A stretch of DNA of 64,000 nt, taken from positions 8,866,001 through 8,930,000 of the forward strand of contig CM057141.1 in NCBI GenBank assembly GCA_029964075.1. Reading direction: 5' to 3'. Made by a program: the position numbers and the translations under genes. The notes under the pieces were generated by a model. It did not search any database and had not been told where the DNA came from. It saw nothing but the letters and a program-made list of their open reading frames with translations. Below, piece after piece: positions 12,238 to 25,600 of this stretch. The DNA is from Patiria pectinifera. Lineage: Eukaryota > Echinodermata > Asteroidea > Valvatida > Asterinidae. Numbering within the stretch: the stretch's first letter is position 1; every line of letters begins with the position of its first letter.

Positions 12238-12365
12238 GTCACCAAACATCTATGAGCTTTTAAATAATAAATTAAAGTCTATCTACATTTTTTTTTCTGT
12301 TAGCAGAAAAAAAAATGTAGATAGCTTTAAATTTATTATTCAAAAGCTCATAGATGTTTGGTGAC
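12238..12365. mobile_element. 128 bp hairpin MITE-like element
   Basis: The arms GTCACCAAACATCTATGAGC and GCTCATAGATGTTTGGTGAC bound an almost self-complementary 128 bp sequence. Its centre contains TTTTTCTG and CAGAAAAA around a tiny loop. The arms differ by scattered substitutions (for example AAATTAAAGTC against AGCTTTAAATTT), so it is older than the 9.4 kb foldback. No coding capacity. Confidence 0.75.
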
Positions 12366-12794
12366 ATTTTCTCTAACGATGCAACGACGGCTTCGCCACT
12401 AAGATGATGGACGCGACACGAATTAATCACGGAAGAAACAAAACTTCTTGAACGAGAGGACCGAATGTAATGACACGAGGGAGAAAACTGGATGTGCCAA
12501 TAAGGGGTTATTACCAACTACTTCTTTTAACGCTCTTTTGGGCATTTGCGGGCTGGATTCCTGAACAAGCTATTTAAATTTATATATACTTTTAAAGGGA
12601 GTTTGCTGTTACCGAAGTTTACCTTTGACTGATGCCCATAAAAAAAATCCGAATCTTCCGAGCCTGTTAAACTAAGATGCATGGAGTTAAACTTCATATG
12701 CATGGAGTGGCACTGCCTTCATGTGGCGGGCAGTGAGATATGTGCATAATTAGTTCTATACTTCTTGTGTAAGGAAGTATATAGATATGAAGTA

Positions 12795-12965
12795 GTAAAG
12801 GGACACTGCGTCCTGGATCCAATTGGGCTACAAAACGCGCTTAGAACGAAGAGATGTTAATCGGAGAAAACATTCAAAAGTAGGATAAAACATCCACACA
12901 ACCATCCTTTGAAATATGGGCGTTTTGTGTTATTCCTGTATTGCGCGTGCGAGAACGACTTGAAA
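12795..12965. repeat. Dispersed repeat, copy 1 (partner at 26400)
   Basis: Shared with 26400-26565: AAAGGGACA, then CCAATTGGGCTACAAAA, a GCG.TT..AACGAA stretch and CCACAC.ACCATCCTTT. The blocks keep the same order with diverged text between them. No terminal repeats or coding capacity are visible; it is an unclassified interspersed repeat or MITE. Confidence 0.6.
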
Positions 12966-15003
12966 AGAAATGAAAAGAAACTTGCTCCGTATGTGCCGTT
13001 TGGCTTTAAAGTGTCAATTAACACGATCACTGTCAACAAAGTGCCAACGAGCTCATTCCTCAAAATGCACGTTTAAACTTCAAAAAAGTTGTCATCGTAT
13101 GCAATTAACTCTCATGTTGTATATAATGTAAGAAATCGGGGGAGTTTACAATCATTTATGGCGACCAAATTACAGGTACTGGGAGCCACCGTCCTTTTAC
13201 CTTTTTAATTTGCGCATGTGCTCATTGTACTATGTACAATATTTAGAAAACAAGATGGCGGCAAAAAGGCACAATTATGTCGTAATTTGTTGCTTAAAAA
13301 TTGCACATTATGAAATCCATTTTAATATTACGATATATAATGTGCTCCAACCGTTACTTTAGATATATGTATATCGTAATAATGAGAAAGGATTTTTAAA
13401 ACTTGCTTACGTTTGTTGACGCTTAATAACATGACCGAATTTACAGTAAGTTGGTGATATAAAAACTATTATAAAGTAGATGGTTCAGCCATCCCAATCT
13501 CACATTAAGAATGCACATTTTAAGTATTTTTGTTTTGTTGAAAAGGTAAAAAAATTATATTTATAGTTATCAGAAAAATGTTAGGGGTTAATAACTCAAG
13601 CTGCTTTTGATTTTTTTTAAGCAAATGGCCCACGTGAAATATTAAGACTTGAAAAAATTCACTTCAAGTTAAAGTCATACAAAATGCCAATGTTGGAGTC
13701 ACCGCCCGATTTGCAAGTCTGCTTAAAGTGGTCCATCAACCCCCATCTCAGCAGCCCCCATCTTTCCCTGTAACTATTGACTAACCGGGACACACAGCAT
13801 AAGGCATACTTCAGGTATATAATTCCAAAAAAACTTGTCGGAATTAAAAGTTTATCAAACTTGGACGGAAGAAAATCTAAATTTTTGATAACAGCAAATT
13901 TAAAATTTAGAAACAGGACTTCATTTCAACCATAAATTCTGTTTTTTGTTCTAGCAGATTTGTGAGAAAATGCGTTACTTTTTTTTGTTTTATCCCGTGA
14001 ATATCCCAAATTTCTTTTACCATATCACCCTTATAAGATAATATAACTAACTCCATGTCTCGGAGATGCCACCAATATATTAATAAAAAGCATTAGTGTT
14101 AAAAAACACAAATGCCCCGCAACCATGCCTATTGTGTTCTTTTAGGCTATATACGTAATGTATTGATGCAAATGATCCCATAATTAATTTTTGCTTCTCT
14201 GTAGGGAAGGCATTGTATGTGATTTAAGCAAACTGACTGGATATCTTCAGTCTTAAGCAAGACACTTCTCAAAGACAAATCCTTTTAGCATAATCCTTTG
14301 AGAATTTTCAAGGCCTACATGGAAATAAGAATTTTTAAATAAGCAAAAGAAAATATGGTTATTTGAATAAGCTTGAGTTATCATTATGACATCATTTTTT
14401 TGGTTTTTAATAATGAGAACAGTTGGCCTATGGGGTCCTAAAAGTGACTCAAAATCCTAAGAACAACCTACAGAGCTGCATAAACATGTACATGTACTAC
14501 GGTGCAAGTCTCAAAATTTAGTAATACATGTACACGTACATGTGTTTGTTTTCTGTTGTTTCAATTAAAAATATGACTGTCCAAGAAAAAAGGGTGAAGA
14601 AGCCACACTGATTATACAAAAAACATACAGTGTACAGGCCCATTAATATTTTAGTGATAACATTTGCACATGTATACTGGTTTGGTAAAAAAAAACAAAA
14701 AAAACATAAAATCCTATTGTTTTAATCCTAATGACCTTTGCCTTTGTCTGATGGGGTCCAAACTTATAAGTTATACTAGCAAGCTACCTTCATTGTATCA
14801 AGGTTCAAGACATACATGGACATACAATCCAGATATCGCTGTGGAACCAAATGCACACGCACACACACCCACGCTTACATAGGCATAGAAGTGGAGTACT
14901 TCCTTTGTTCTCGTGTACGTAAATGGTAAGTATAAGTCGGAGCGGCATTGGCCATTGTCACCCTTAAACATATCTTTCTTTTGGAGCATGTTAAGGTAAG
15001 GTA
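12966..15003. other. Anonymous A+T-rich stretch
   Basis: No gene found. Around 14485-14545 there are several overlapping TACATGTAC and TACACGTACATGTG palindromes of the kind common in marine invertebrate DNA. A weak inverted repeat (TTACGATATATA / TATATCGTAA) lies at about 13330-13385. Confidence 0.45.
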
Positions 15004-15053
15004 GAGTAAATATCACAATTATACCTTGGAGTAAATAACACAATTATACCTTG
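15004..15053. repeat. Two-copy 25 bp tandem duplication
   Basis: The unit AGTAAATA(T)CACAATTATA followed by CCTTG occurs twice in direct succession with one substitution. It is a recent small duplication in unannotated DNA. Confidence 0.75.
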
Positions 15054-18000
15054 GGGAAAGCTTCTTCTTTTCTCCCATATTTTTTCCCGTCAAAATATTC
15101 GACGAATGTGGACCAAAAAGCTAGATTAACTTTAAGAATTACAAACCGACCTATATAGTTTGTATTAGCAATGTTGGTTTTCCAACTGCGCATGTGCCTA
15201 TCCGAACCTTTGACGATTTAACTCAAGGACGCAAAAGCAGACAAGGAGCACAAAGATCATTTAGAGATGATTAAGAAAATCTGCAATTAGAAACTTAACA
15301 TGCAATAAGAAAAGAAGATTTGTTTTGCACATAAGGTTAGAGAACGAAAAACAATCAATATGGCGCAGTCCAAGAACTTTGTAGTTGCTTTTCAGCGACA
15401 CATTTTCTTCAGTGCGTTGGTTCTTTAATAGTATAAAGTGGAATGTGAGGGCAAACATCTCATCTGTGCCAAGTCATGTGATGATCGAACGTTGATGTGA
15501 GGCAACTGTCACTTTGTTCTTGGCGATCAATGCTTACGTGAGGCGGGGCATTAGCCTATACCCAAGCTGCCTGATCGATGGCTGGTGAGGACGAACGGGG
15601 CTATCACACGGCAATTGCAGGTCTCAGATTGTGCGCTCGGCCAGGGGCTGTTGACGCACCGAGGCAAAATGTGGGATAATTACAATACGCAAATTCCTCT
15701 CGTATCGCTTTAACTCGATAGCAAAAATAGCTGGAGAAAATGATAACATAGGAGCTTTCACGGCGCTCAAATTTTTGATGATACGTTTGCTCGAATAAAT
15801 TCATTATGAGTTAATATTTTAAAAGGCCGTCCAGCCGAGTCATGCGCTCGTCATTACGATCCGTGATTATTCTAGAACAATAGCCGGGAGCGCGCAAACA
15901 TTATTATAGCGCTTCAGAAGTATCAGAAATACATTAAAGGTATCACTGGACGGTGCCGATAGCGATGTACATGAGTGTATCACTTATACCACAACACCTT
16001 GACCTTGAGTCCTTCCAGCGTTTCGTTTTCATCATGGTCGCTAGGAAAGCTTGATACAGTGTCAGTATAGCAAACACGCCTAATGGAATAATTTAAAACA
16101 ACACGTTAATTGAAGAGCGCGTGTAAATGCGACCAGCGTGCCTAGAATTGTGTTGACTCTCTGAGGACGCCAAACGCACGCAAACGGATCATGAAGCCAA
16201 TTATACCACGGCCGAATTGCATTACAACGAGTTTGGATGACATGTGTATATCCAACGATGGTGCCGTTGGAATATTACCACGACTACGGAAATATAGATC
16301 AGTACGATCAGTAGCAGAAGCAATAAGAATATTACGTACAGTGATGTCGTCTTTATTTGTTAATGACCGACCATTCGGAGCAATTATTCGGATTTCATTC
16401 GCGCGTTGTGTAAACCTGTCAAACTATTCCGTGAGTTTGACGTTCTTCCGCTCCAGTGCTAGTCTCCTGCTGCAGTCGTGTTAACGCCCTTCTTCTATTC
16501 TCCCGATATATGGCGCTCCGGGTTTTGCACTGGTGGAGGAATCGAATGCACGCGGCCGTACGCAAGATATCACTGAATTTGAATCTTACCTCGACATACC
16601 ACTTATACGTCATGGTTATGTTAATCTTCATCGCACATCAGCCACCTTGTTTATTCATAGGCCATCTTTACAAGAGCGTTCTTGTATTGCTTGTGTAACG
16701 CCAGACCCTGCAAGGGAAATTGATATTCTTTTTTTCACTAAATACAAAGAAAACCAACCCTTAGTGATACCAATGGTCCTTAAAGTTTTACCGCCGCCTC
16801 AAAAATATTAGCAGCCGTCTCGTGTTATACATGCACCCTGTTAACTTTTTTTAAACGACACATATTGAGTGAAATCAGAAATATAACATCTCTTGTTCTG
16901 ATCAACAGGAACAGCAAATAACAACTTATTTATGACCAAAAAAAAAAAAAGTACATGCATTTCAAGAAATGTTTCACAAAATTTCCACACTTTACCCTGG
17001 CTTCGAAATATTTTCTGGCCAGATATTGTCGCGTCATTTTCAAGGAAGGAAAAGTCTTCCCGCTTCAAAATGTCTTGCAGCATCTGTGGTTCTTATTCTG
17101 TCTCCATTAATAACCTGTATTTTAAATAACGTTTCTCCCCGCCAATAATTCATTGCATTCAACGTTGCCATTAACGACAGGGAGATTGCGTGGAATATGC
17201 CGCCGGTTTTCCTCCCAATTACATGATTTGATTCGCCAAAATACATGTTGCGATTTTGAAATTGTATTAAAAACGTTTCTTTTTTCCTCCAACAAATAAA
17301 TTTAATTCAAAGTTGTCACAGCAACCACAAAATTGCATGAAATATGCAGACGGTCTTCATCCAATTAGTAGAATGCGATACGCCTCGGATCGGACGGGGA
17401 TGAAAACGCATCTTGAATGGTTGTATTTGGCGATTCCCCCACTGCAGAGTACGGAAATACACTGCTGCGTGCTGTGTGGATATCAAACTGAATTTTAGTC
17501 TTATGGGGGCAGGGTCTTGAGTGAAATTGATGGGGATGATAGATCATTAACTGTTTTAAATACAGAAACAGAACAAAACAACGATAAACATTTACTGACC
17601 GATTGTTTCCAACCGTTTTTACCCAAGACACTCGAAATTTATTATATTACTTGAAAATAATTCCCTAAAATGTCGAGACATATTAATTATATCCAATACA
17701 ATCTTGATGACCTTGCTGGCTGTTAACTCAGCGAAGGCCACACGGGAAATTTAATTGACGACTGCCCCGTACTGGCACTAAGTGACCATTTAACAAAATA
17801 TCGACAAACTGACCATAGGCATATGCACGCACACACACACACGAATAAGGCGGAAACAGTATGGCCCTTTGGCTTCGCCGGCGGGGCATAAAAAACCTGT
17901 AAACTACCCTTTCCCTTTCCACAGATATGTTTTCTTGATGTTTCAGCCTGAATCCAGCAGTTTTTATTTTGTCACATTTTTGGAGAACAAAAATCCACCC

Positions 18001-18754
18001 CGAGTTCAGGTTAAGACCTTGAGAGTGGCATTGTGAGCACAGAAAGATATTTCTTGCTCTCGTGATAACACGACAGCCAGATTTGGCGGAGAGTCTCTCT
18101 ACTTGGAAGCAGGTAAATATCACGTTTTCAATATTAATTGTACAACTTCATACTTCGACACTTTTGTGTCATGCCGACAATTAATAGTAAAAGGCGTCAT
18201 TTTACCACCGAGGAAGGCGGATTCAGCTTGGCGTGTGTAAAACCTGACTAGTAAGATATGAGGCTTTGTAATGGTGGAGATACTAAATAAAGCAAGGTTT
18301 GCGGAAACACCATGTGCGAATAATTTCTCAACCAAGAGAATGGTTCGGAAAAGAACCAGAGGTATAAACTCGACGTTCCGGTCAGTATGCTCTGACCGTC
18401 TTAAGGAGAGTGCCTCTAATGAAAGTCAATACTTAAGTAGCAAAAGCGAAATCGATGAAGTGTGAAGTTGCATCCTGTGTGGATGCCAAGTAGCTGGGAT
18501 CCTAGAGCAAGCTTGGTGCCGACTGAAGTAGGTCTCAGTACAGGGAGGACATAGTGTATAAGGAGACCCATCTAGCAACTTACGGTTACAAATAACCTGA
18601 CTAGCAACTAACAGTTACAAATAATCAAATACTAAATTATTTGAAAATTGACAGCTCACACACTTTAACGGGCTTCAGACATTATTTTAATCTTTTCTGA
18701 TCACAAAATGTTATCAGTGAATAACCACGCAAGCACATAAATCACATCTCGGGG
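15054..18754. other. Anonymous stretch, no supportable gene
   Basis: The longest open frames (for example plus strand 16533-16811) show no recognisable domain or repeat, and I could not find convincing splice structure around them. A short CA-rich run lies at 17828-17843. Host regulatory DNA or introns are possible but cannot be shown from the sequence. Confidence 0.4.
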
Positions 18755-18779
18755 ATAATAATAATAATAATAATAATAA

Positions 18780-18810
<31 letters not shown>
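18755..18810. repeat. (TAA)n microsatellite, tail of the adjacent LINE
   Basis: Eighteen or so TAA units with one interruption lie immediately beyond the 3' end of the minus-strand LINE relic. Read on the minus strand this is a (TTA)n tail, as commonly seen at the 3' end of CR1/L2-type LINEs. A similar tail is present at 63927. Confidence 0.85.
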
Positions 18811-18812
<2 letters not shown>

Positions 18813-18829
18813 CGGTGCAGTTCCAAATT

Positions 18830-19460
18830 AACGATCAAAGCGCTTTACAAACAAAAACAAAGAAACATAAACAGACACATTGAAAGAGTAAATCACATAA
18901 GAGATCAGGCAAACAGGTGCGTTTTGAGGAGGCTTCTGAATGTTTATGGGATAGGAGCCAGTCTGATGGTTGATGGGAGATCATTCCACAATCTAGGGGC
19001 ACAGATAGGGAATGACCTCTCCGCAACCATCCTTTGGCCCCTAGGCACTACGAGCCCGGGTTGTGTCTGTGGCAGAGCGTAACCCGGGTCGTGAAGGTTT
19101 GTAGAATGAAATGCTGTTCGAGAGGTATATGGGAGTGAGACCGTGGATTGACTTTTATACCATATAACAGGATTTTTGAAAATAATGCGTTGTCCGGTCG
19201 GAAGCCAGTGAAGAGATCGCAATATTGGAGTACAGGGATGTCGACGAGGAACTTGGAAAATGATACGAGGCAGCCCTGTTCTGTAGACGCTGCAGTCTTG
19301 AGATGTCAGAGCTGCTGCAACCGGCCAAAAGAGAGTTGGCATAGTCTAGTCTAGACAGAATCAAGGCCCTCATGGCACGAGTACAGCTTTCCTGGTCGAT
19401 GAAGCGACGAATTCTGGAGATGTTGCGTGGATTGATGCCTGAGGAACCCATGAACAACAT
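18830..19460 (-). pseudogene. LINE (CR1/L2-like) 3'-end reverse transcriptase relic
   Basis: Read on the minus strand, the segment begins with SSGINPRNISRIRRFID and LILSRLDYANSLLAG, then LQRLQNRAAS. A neighbouring frame continues with ILRSLHWLPTGQRIIFK, SYTSRTAF-type text and APRLWNDLPSTIR. These are the standard C-terminal landmarks (SR.DYCNSLL, LQ..QN.AAR, LHWLPV..RI.FK, WN.LP) of CR1/L2 LINE reverse transcriptases. The last codons are followed by GCGCTTTG and the TTA tail. The copy is 5'-truncated and has at least one frameshift near 19290. Confidence 0.85.
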
Positions 19461-19911
19461 TGAACCAGATTGTGAGCGTCACATTGAAGGAGCCGGATCA
19501 GCAAAAGGACAAGTCACGAGGGAACAAATAAGAGGTCGAGTACCGCAAAAGGCACAACATAAATTGAAACCGATCCTTATCAAATCCCAGTGTACTAGCA
19601 ACTGAGTTTTCCAACACGGGCGATCTCCAATACAGTGCCAATACCAAGTAGTTGCTTTGGAGAGTCCATTTTTGAAGTTTACGGTTGAGAAATAAAAGGG
19701 TGCAGGTCAACTTTCTACTCGAATCGAGTTCTCTGCTAACATAAGTTCCAACAAGTGCGTTTGATTACTCTCACGGGACTCCTCGTGCTTAAATCAAGCC
19801 TGGGCCAAGTTACCGACTCGCCGAGCCTGTTACTTGGGTAAGTATCCCTCCCATAAGGCCAAGCAATAAACATGGCTGCCAACGTGACGTCCGGCGGTCC
19901 CAGGCGCCCTG
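19461..19911. other. Unassigned stretch upstream of the LINE relic
   Basis: No recognisable coding motif. It could hold more of the decayed LINE, but I cannot show it. Confidence 0.4.
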
Positions 19912-20026
19912 AGGCCGCGTCCGAAACGGGCTTCAAGAGCTACGGCTCCGGGTCTCACATTGTCAGCATGTCCCCCGTATTCAATGGGCGTGGACCCTAG
20001 ACCTAGCTAGTTGATTCGGATGCTGG
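19912..20026. mobile_element. Short MITE-like repeat, copy 1 (GGCCG.GTCCGAAA family)
   Basis: The start GGCCGCGTCCGAAACGGGC and the end GACCTAGCTAGTTGATTCGGATGC match the copy at 25483-25600. The ends are loosely inverted (TCCGAA / TTCGGA). Size is about 115 bp with no coding capacity. It is probably a small hAT-like MITE; the superfamily is an inference. Confidence 0.6.
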
Positions 20027-20424
20027 TGTGTCATGTCAAAGTTAACCTTTCCAGCTCTTCTTGCACGAAACTTTACCCGAAACCGTTCGTTTAGTTAGCT
20101 CCACTGCGCTATCTGTCATCCCGCGATGAGCCAGGCGCGAGTAAGCTTGAGGAAGTAATCAAACGCACTCATTATAAAGCAAAGAACAGTCAACTCTGTA
20201 CCGAACCCACCTGTACACAAATAAAGATCAGGATCTTTTCACACAATGCATTGTGAAAGAGTGGACTCTCCGCGGCTTTGTTTAGGTTGCACACTGTATT
20301 TGGGAATCGCCTGTATTGCCACATGCTTTTGGAAATAATAACTGAGGATTTTAACCAACAAATGCATTTTCTTGGGTAAAAGCACATAAATTATTTGAAT
20401 GTGGAAAAAAAGGACAATCCGAAA

Positions 20425-20535
20425 GAATACACACAGAACTATATTAATTATCATAGAGCTATATTAAATACCACAGGGCTTTATTGAATACATGAAGCTT
20501 TACTTAATACCATATGGAGATATATTTATTCACTA
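20425..20535. repeat. Degenerate ~26 bp tandem repeat
   Basis: Units resembling ACAGAGCTATATTAAATACC follow each other about four to five times (ACAGAACTATATTAATTATC, ATAGAGCTATATTAAATACC, ACAGGGCTTTATTGAATACA, TGAAGCTTTACTTAATACC). No coding role seen. Confidence 0.65.
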
Positions 20536-20829
20536 GAGCGCTAAACTCATTCTTACACACGGAGATATGTAGATATGGCCCAAGTCTTTATTGCACTCGG
20601 TCTGTGCATAAAAGCGCGTTTAGCGCAGACGGTCCACACAAGCCCGCATGATATTGCTCTGTACCATCAAAGTCGGCACTCTCGCTCTGATTAATTATAT
20701 AGATTATAAGATAGCAAACCCTTGCCAACTCCCACCTGGGACAGTCAGCCAACGAAACCTGCCAACAGCAGCAGCCCCCTCCATCGTATGCGGACATTTT
20801 CAATAGCCGTCACACAAAATGAGGTTACC

Positions 20830-22995
20830 CTGGCATAAAACCCGGATGAGAAAGCTGTTGCTCGTTGGGCTGAGACACAAGACCTACACCTGCTCTACGA
20901 TGCAAAAGATAACCCTACATTCTTTTCCAGTCGACACAAGAAGTGGTCCAACCCAGACCTGAGCTTTGTATCCTCTGATATCACACCAAACTGTGCACGC
21001 ATAGTCCTCAACAGGTTCCCCCGTTCTAAGTCACTGCCCCATCATTATTGGCACCAACAGATCACAAGCCTCAACAAGAAGAGTTGGAACTTCAGAAAGG
21101 TAGACTGGACCAAGTTTGCGTCACTCACTGGCTCCCTCTCCCAAGACCTCCCCAGTCCAACAGGGAACTCATCCGAGGCATACACGGCATTCACCACAAT
21201 GCTCTCCGTCGCCGCAAAGTCATCCATCCCTTGCGTAGCCAATACGATCCCATGCTGGGATGCCGAATTCAACGCAGCCCTGAAAGATAACAAAAAATAA
21301 TGATGCCAGAGCAAGTGAGAGAGCCGAAAAGAGCAGGTTGCTCATAAATGTCCTCGGCGAGAAAAAAAAAAACTGTCAGGTGGACAGAAATTTATAAACA
21401 ACATTGATTTCAACCACTCTAGCCGCAAGGGCTGGGCTACCATCAACCGCCTTACCGGACGTAGCAGTAAAACAAAGCCTTGTCCTGTCTCTGCTAACTC
21501 CATCGCGACCACACTAGTGAAACATTGAAAAGTGGAAAGACCATGGCAAGGAGGCGAAAGCTCACGACCACAAAGTGAATGCAGAGATAAGGGAATCCAT
21601 CAAGAACCAACTAGCCACCAGCGGACTTTCTGGGCCTATCGCAACGAAGCAGCTCCTCGACGCGATCTCCTGCTTGAAGAATGGCAAAGCATGGTACACT
21701 CAGAGTTTCTGACCAACATGGGTCCGCAGGCGAACGAGTGGCTTCGTGTGTTCCTATCCAACTGCATAGTGTCCACTTATCCATCCCTGCTATATGGCGG
21801 CAGGCTTTCCGTAACGGCTTTCTGCAAGGCTTTCCATTAACCGTCACTGCTATCTTAAAACCAAAGAAACCTGCTGTGATCCAAAAAGCTACCGCCCTTA
21901 TCTCACTCCTTTGCATGCCTTTAAACTGTTGGAAAGGATTGCTAACCCGCATCAGTAGCATTGTTGAACTTCATCTACCAATATGCTCAGGCTGGTTTCC
22001 GCAAAGGTAGATCCACCACAGACCAGTTACTGCGCCTCGTCAACGACATTGAAGCCGCATTCCAGAGGAAATAACAGTTTGGGGCAATAATCGTCGACCT
22101 CACAGCCGCGTACAACACCGTATGGCACCGTGGCCTCGACATGAAGCTACTCATGTCAAGTTCATCATGATCTTTATGATCAGAAAGTTTGACCCTGAGC
22201 CAGTCTACCTAGGGGTCTCGCTTGATCGCAGCCTCATCTTCGGCCCACACCTAAAAAAGGTAGCTGAAAAGACATCGCAGCGGGTCAAAGAAGCTTGCTG
22301 GCACCAACTGGGGTGCTGATTTCACAACGCTTTGCACCTCATCTACTGCCCTGGGTGTATTCCACAGCAGAGTACGCTGCTCTCAAGCCTGGTCTCATAG
22401 CTGCCACACCAAAAGAATTGACGCTGTGACCAATGACGCCCTGCGCCTCATCTCAGGCTGCATGACACCCACACCCACAGTTATGCTGCCGATCACTGCA
22501 TGTATCCTCACACATCCGGCGTGACCATCTCGTCCTCAAAGCAGCAGAGAAAGCTGACAATACTGGGTAGCCTGGTGCCAATTATTGCCGATGATTGCCC
22601 CGCCTCGACACTTCGCTATCTGTGCCAAAGATCTCAGCAGCAGAATCCCACTATCCCCCTTCTGCATGACAGAGAGATGGAAGGATAAATGGTAGAGGGC
22701 TAACACCACACTGCATGAGTTCATCAAAGAGCCTTCAGCCAAGCCTGTAGGGCTCCACCTCGAGCACGAGCCTGGGTAAGGCTGAACCGCATCCGCACAG
22801 GGTGGGGAAAGACTCGCTCCTTCCTCCACCAAATTGGTGCTTGTGATGACGACACCTGCCCTTGTGGGTTACCACAGACAATGGAACATATTCTGCAAGC
22901 CTGCCCAATCTTCAAGCCTCCTCATGGTCCCACCGGTCTGATCAATCGAGCTTGATGAAGAAACAGCCAAAGTGGCTGCAAGAATTTGACATTCC
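20830..22995 (+). pseudogene. LINE (Jockey/CR1-type) endonuclease-reverse transcriptase relic
   Basis: Landmarks appear in the order expected for a LINE protein. The endonuclease end lies at about 20860-21040 (WAETQDLHLLYDAKDNPTFF, then SNPDLSFVSSDITPN). The linker is at 21070-21300 (SWNFRKVDWTKFASL). The RT begins at 21560-21720 (ISCLKNGKA, then HSEFLTNMGPQANEWL), with motif A-like DLTAAYNTVWHRGLD near 22095-22140. YLGVSLDRSLIFGPHLKKV follows at about 22205, and the tail LNRIRTGWGKTRSFLHQIG with CPCGLPQTMEHILQACPIF ends near 22915. Between motif A and YLGV the catalytic (F/Y)ADD region is missing, so an internal deletion has removed part of the palm. Several frameshifts split the frame. It is 5'-truncated and dead. 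Confidence 0.85.
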
Positions 22996-25482
22996 CGTGT
23001 GATTTTGCTACGGAAGCATCATACGAACGACGAAATGAAGTAAAGATAAAGCAACTGAAAATTAAAGGTCATGACACACATTTTTTGGGGGACTAAACAA
23101 TACTATGTCAATTGTGCAGGTAGTCATATTTCCTGGGATGCACTGTAAAAATGGTCTTTGCCGGGCAAGCTCTATTATTAGGTAATAAATGCATGCTTCG
23201 GAGGTTTTGGCAAGCACGTTGCAAATGTTTATTTCGTAAAATGTGTACTATGCCTAAATTAATCCAAATTTGAATGCGACTTGATTTTTTTTCTACTCCT
23301 AAAACTGCTGTGTGCTCTCTATTTGAACTTCTATGTCCGTCAAGTGTACAGAGAAATAAATATGCACACATTTATTTACAGAGTATGCTTAATGATGGAT
23401 ACGCAACTGGTAAACGTACAACACACATCGAACACGAACACATGGATCATCCTCCTCATTGGGCGGCTGCAGCCGAGATGGATGCAACCAAACTCTTCCA
23501 GACGCTCTTTGTCAAGCCAGGACAACTTACCTGTTCAAATTACATTTTTTCATTCATGGCATTTTGTCTTGTTTCATAAGTACTATACAATATTTTGTAT
23601 ATGAGTGTGCTGCTCTTTTGCGAATGTTATTTTTCTCTTGGTTGGAGTTCTGATTGAATCGTTTTCTGGGAAAGGAGCACTTACTTTCTCTTCAGGAACA
23701 CCTAGAATGGAAGCACAAAAACAAAAGTTGTGTTATTGCAAAGTAAAGCATTCATGTCTGACTTTGAATAAAACTCATTAATTAGCCACAAATTTGGATA
23801 CAAAGAAATGATACATTCTTAAAAATTCTTATGTCCCTCATGGCTAAGAATAAGTCGGATAGATTTACTACTTAGATGACCGTCTTTGAGAGAGATCTAC
23901 AGAAAATTGCTTCAGGTCCGGGGTTGCCAAATGCAGTGCTGAATGACTCCGCTTATCAAAGATCCTAATAAAATAATAAAGGCAAATGTACAATCAATTT
24001 GAAATATACAAACTATCATAAAAGCAACGTTTAAAAAATGTTATGTCATCATTTTGTCTTAAACTGTATTTCTTTTACTTGTGAAGAGCTCATTCTAATT
24101 GAACAGCATTACAGATGTGTGGTTGCTAAGGCCTAAACGTCGCCATTGTTAAACAAAGTTAATCCAATTACGTACTTGGACACTATAACAGAGCAGTGAA
24201 AATCATGCACCCCCCAAAAACATGGCCTTTTGAATGTTGAGTTTCTCAGAAAATATGCTCAGTATGATTGAAATGTTATATTATCACAGAAGAAGAAATA
24301 TAACAGAAAAAGGCTTGGGGGGGGCTTTCAATTTTTCTTTTTCTAAAAAAAAAAATTTAAAAAATGGGGGGGGGGGCACAGACTATTTTGACGTTGGTGG
24401 TGCCACTAACACCCCTATTCGAAAAAAGGGCCACATACATATCACCAAGGTCAAATCGTGGGGGGGGGGGTAATTAATAAAAAAAAAAATATGACAACCT
24501 GGACGGGGGGCTGGGCTGAAGTGATTAGCGTCACTCGGCGTGACTTCCCTCGGGTCTCAGTATCGACCAATGGAAGCTGGCAAAAAGGGTGATATTTAAC
24601 AATTAATAATTAATGAAGAAGGCTTTTCTGCAAATTCTTTTCATCTAGATGAAAAACAAATTACAAAATTAGTTTTAAAAAAGAAGTTTACCCATACCAC
24701 CAACAATTTAAAACACAGTGGTAGCCTGTCGTTTATGGCAACCATGACGCAATTTTCAACTGCTATCAATACGGAACCGTCTCTGGTTCCCTGATACATA
24801 GTAGTCAAACATTAAACTAATTCAACTTCCAAAAATTTCTGGTTGGCTGGATAGTTAGAAATGAGCTGGGTTTTTTTAAGCTAAAGTGTGATCTAAATGC
24901 TATAATGATACAGGATATTTGGCCATATTCGTGTATTACTAAGTCTAACAGTTATTTGAAAAAAGGCCTATGGCTAGTGAGTACTATCGAGTAATGTTAC
25001 TGTTCAATGCACGCCTCACGTTAATGCGTTTTGTTGGAATAACTTATCCTGTTAAAAAGTGTCACAACAACCAGTCGCAGGTCCAAATTCTCTAAATCTA
25101 ATTTGTGGCTCCAACTGCTAATGTTGAACGATTGAATTTTGCTTGAAATACTCCATTCCTAGGCCTAGTATTACAAGTTTAGCATGACAAATTTTTGATT
25201 CGGAAAGGCTTCACAGTAAATTAAGGACATGCACATGAAAAAGGACATGCACAAGGCACTAAATGCTGGACTGCCTCATGCCTATTTTACATTAAATGTA
25301 ATCGGTGCAAAGTAAGGAAAACCAAACCCACAACCAATCTCAATCAATATCAAATAAATAAAACACCACTTATATATTTAAAATACAATGCCATATTATA
25401 AATAATGCATCCATTAAATTTCATAGATATATATTCCCAAAAGAAGCAGACGCGTATGGATGTAGGCCTAACGTTAGACTTA
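22996..25482. other. Anonymous stretch with poly-G tracts
   Basis: No gene supported. Around 24315-24500 there are several G runs (8-10 G) and A runs, as in the poly-G MITEs seen elsewhere in the window, but I could not define ends for an element there. Confidence 0.4.
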
Positions 25483-25600
25483 GGCCGTGTCCGAAATGGG
25501 CATCCAGAGCTAGGGCTACGTCTATTGGCAGCGCGTCCCCGCGTATTTTTAATGGGCGCAGACCTAGACCTAGCTCTAGACAGCTGATTCGGATGCAGCC
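25483..25600. mobile_element. Short MITE-like repeat, copy 2 (GGCCG.GTCCGAAA family)
   Basis: Begins GGCCGTGTCCGAAATGGGC and ends CTGATTCGGATGCAGCC, so the ends are imperfect inverted repeats. The interior AATGGGCGCAGACCTAGACC matches AATGGGCGTGGACCCTAGACC in the copy at 19912-20026. Confidence 0.65.

Noticed and set aside
16191-16811. Overlapping frames such as plus-strand 16533-16811 (MEESNARGRTQDITEFES) as a host exon
   Set aside because: Plausible composition, but no recognisable domain, no consistent splice sites and no second exon found. Left as unproven.
24300-24500. Poly-G/poly-A tract region as a defined MITE
   Set aside because: Composition resembles other MITEs here, but I could not find matching termini.
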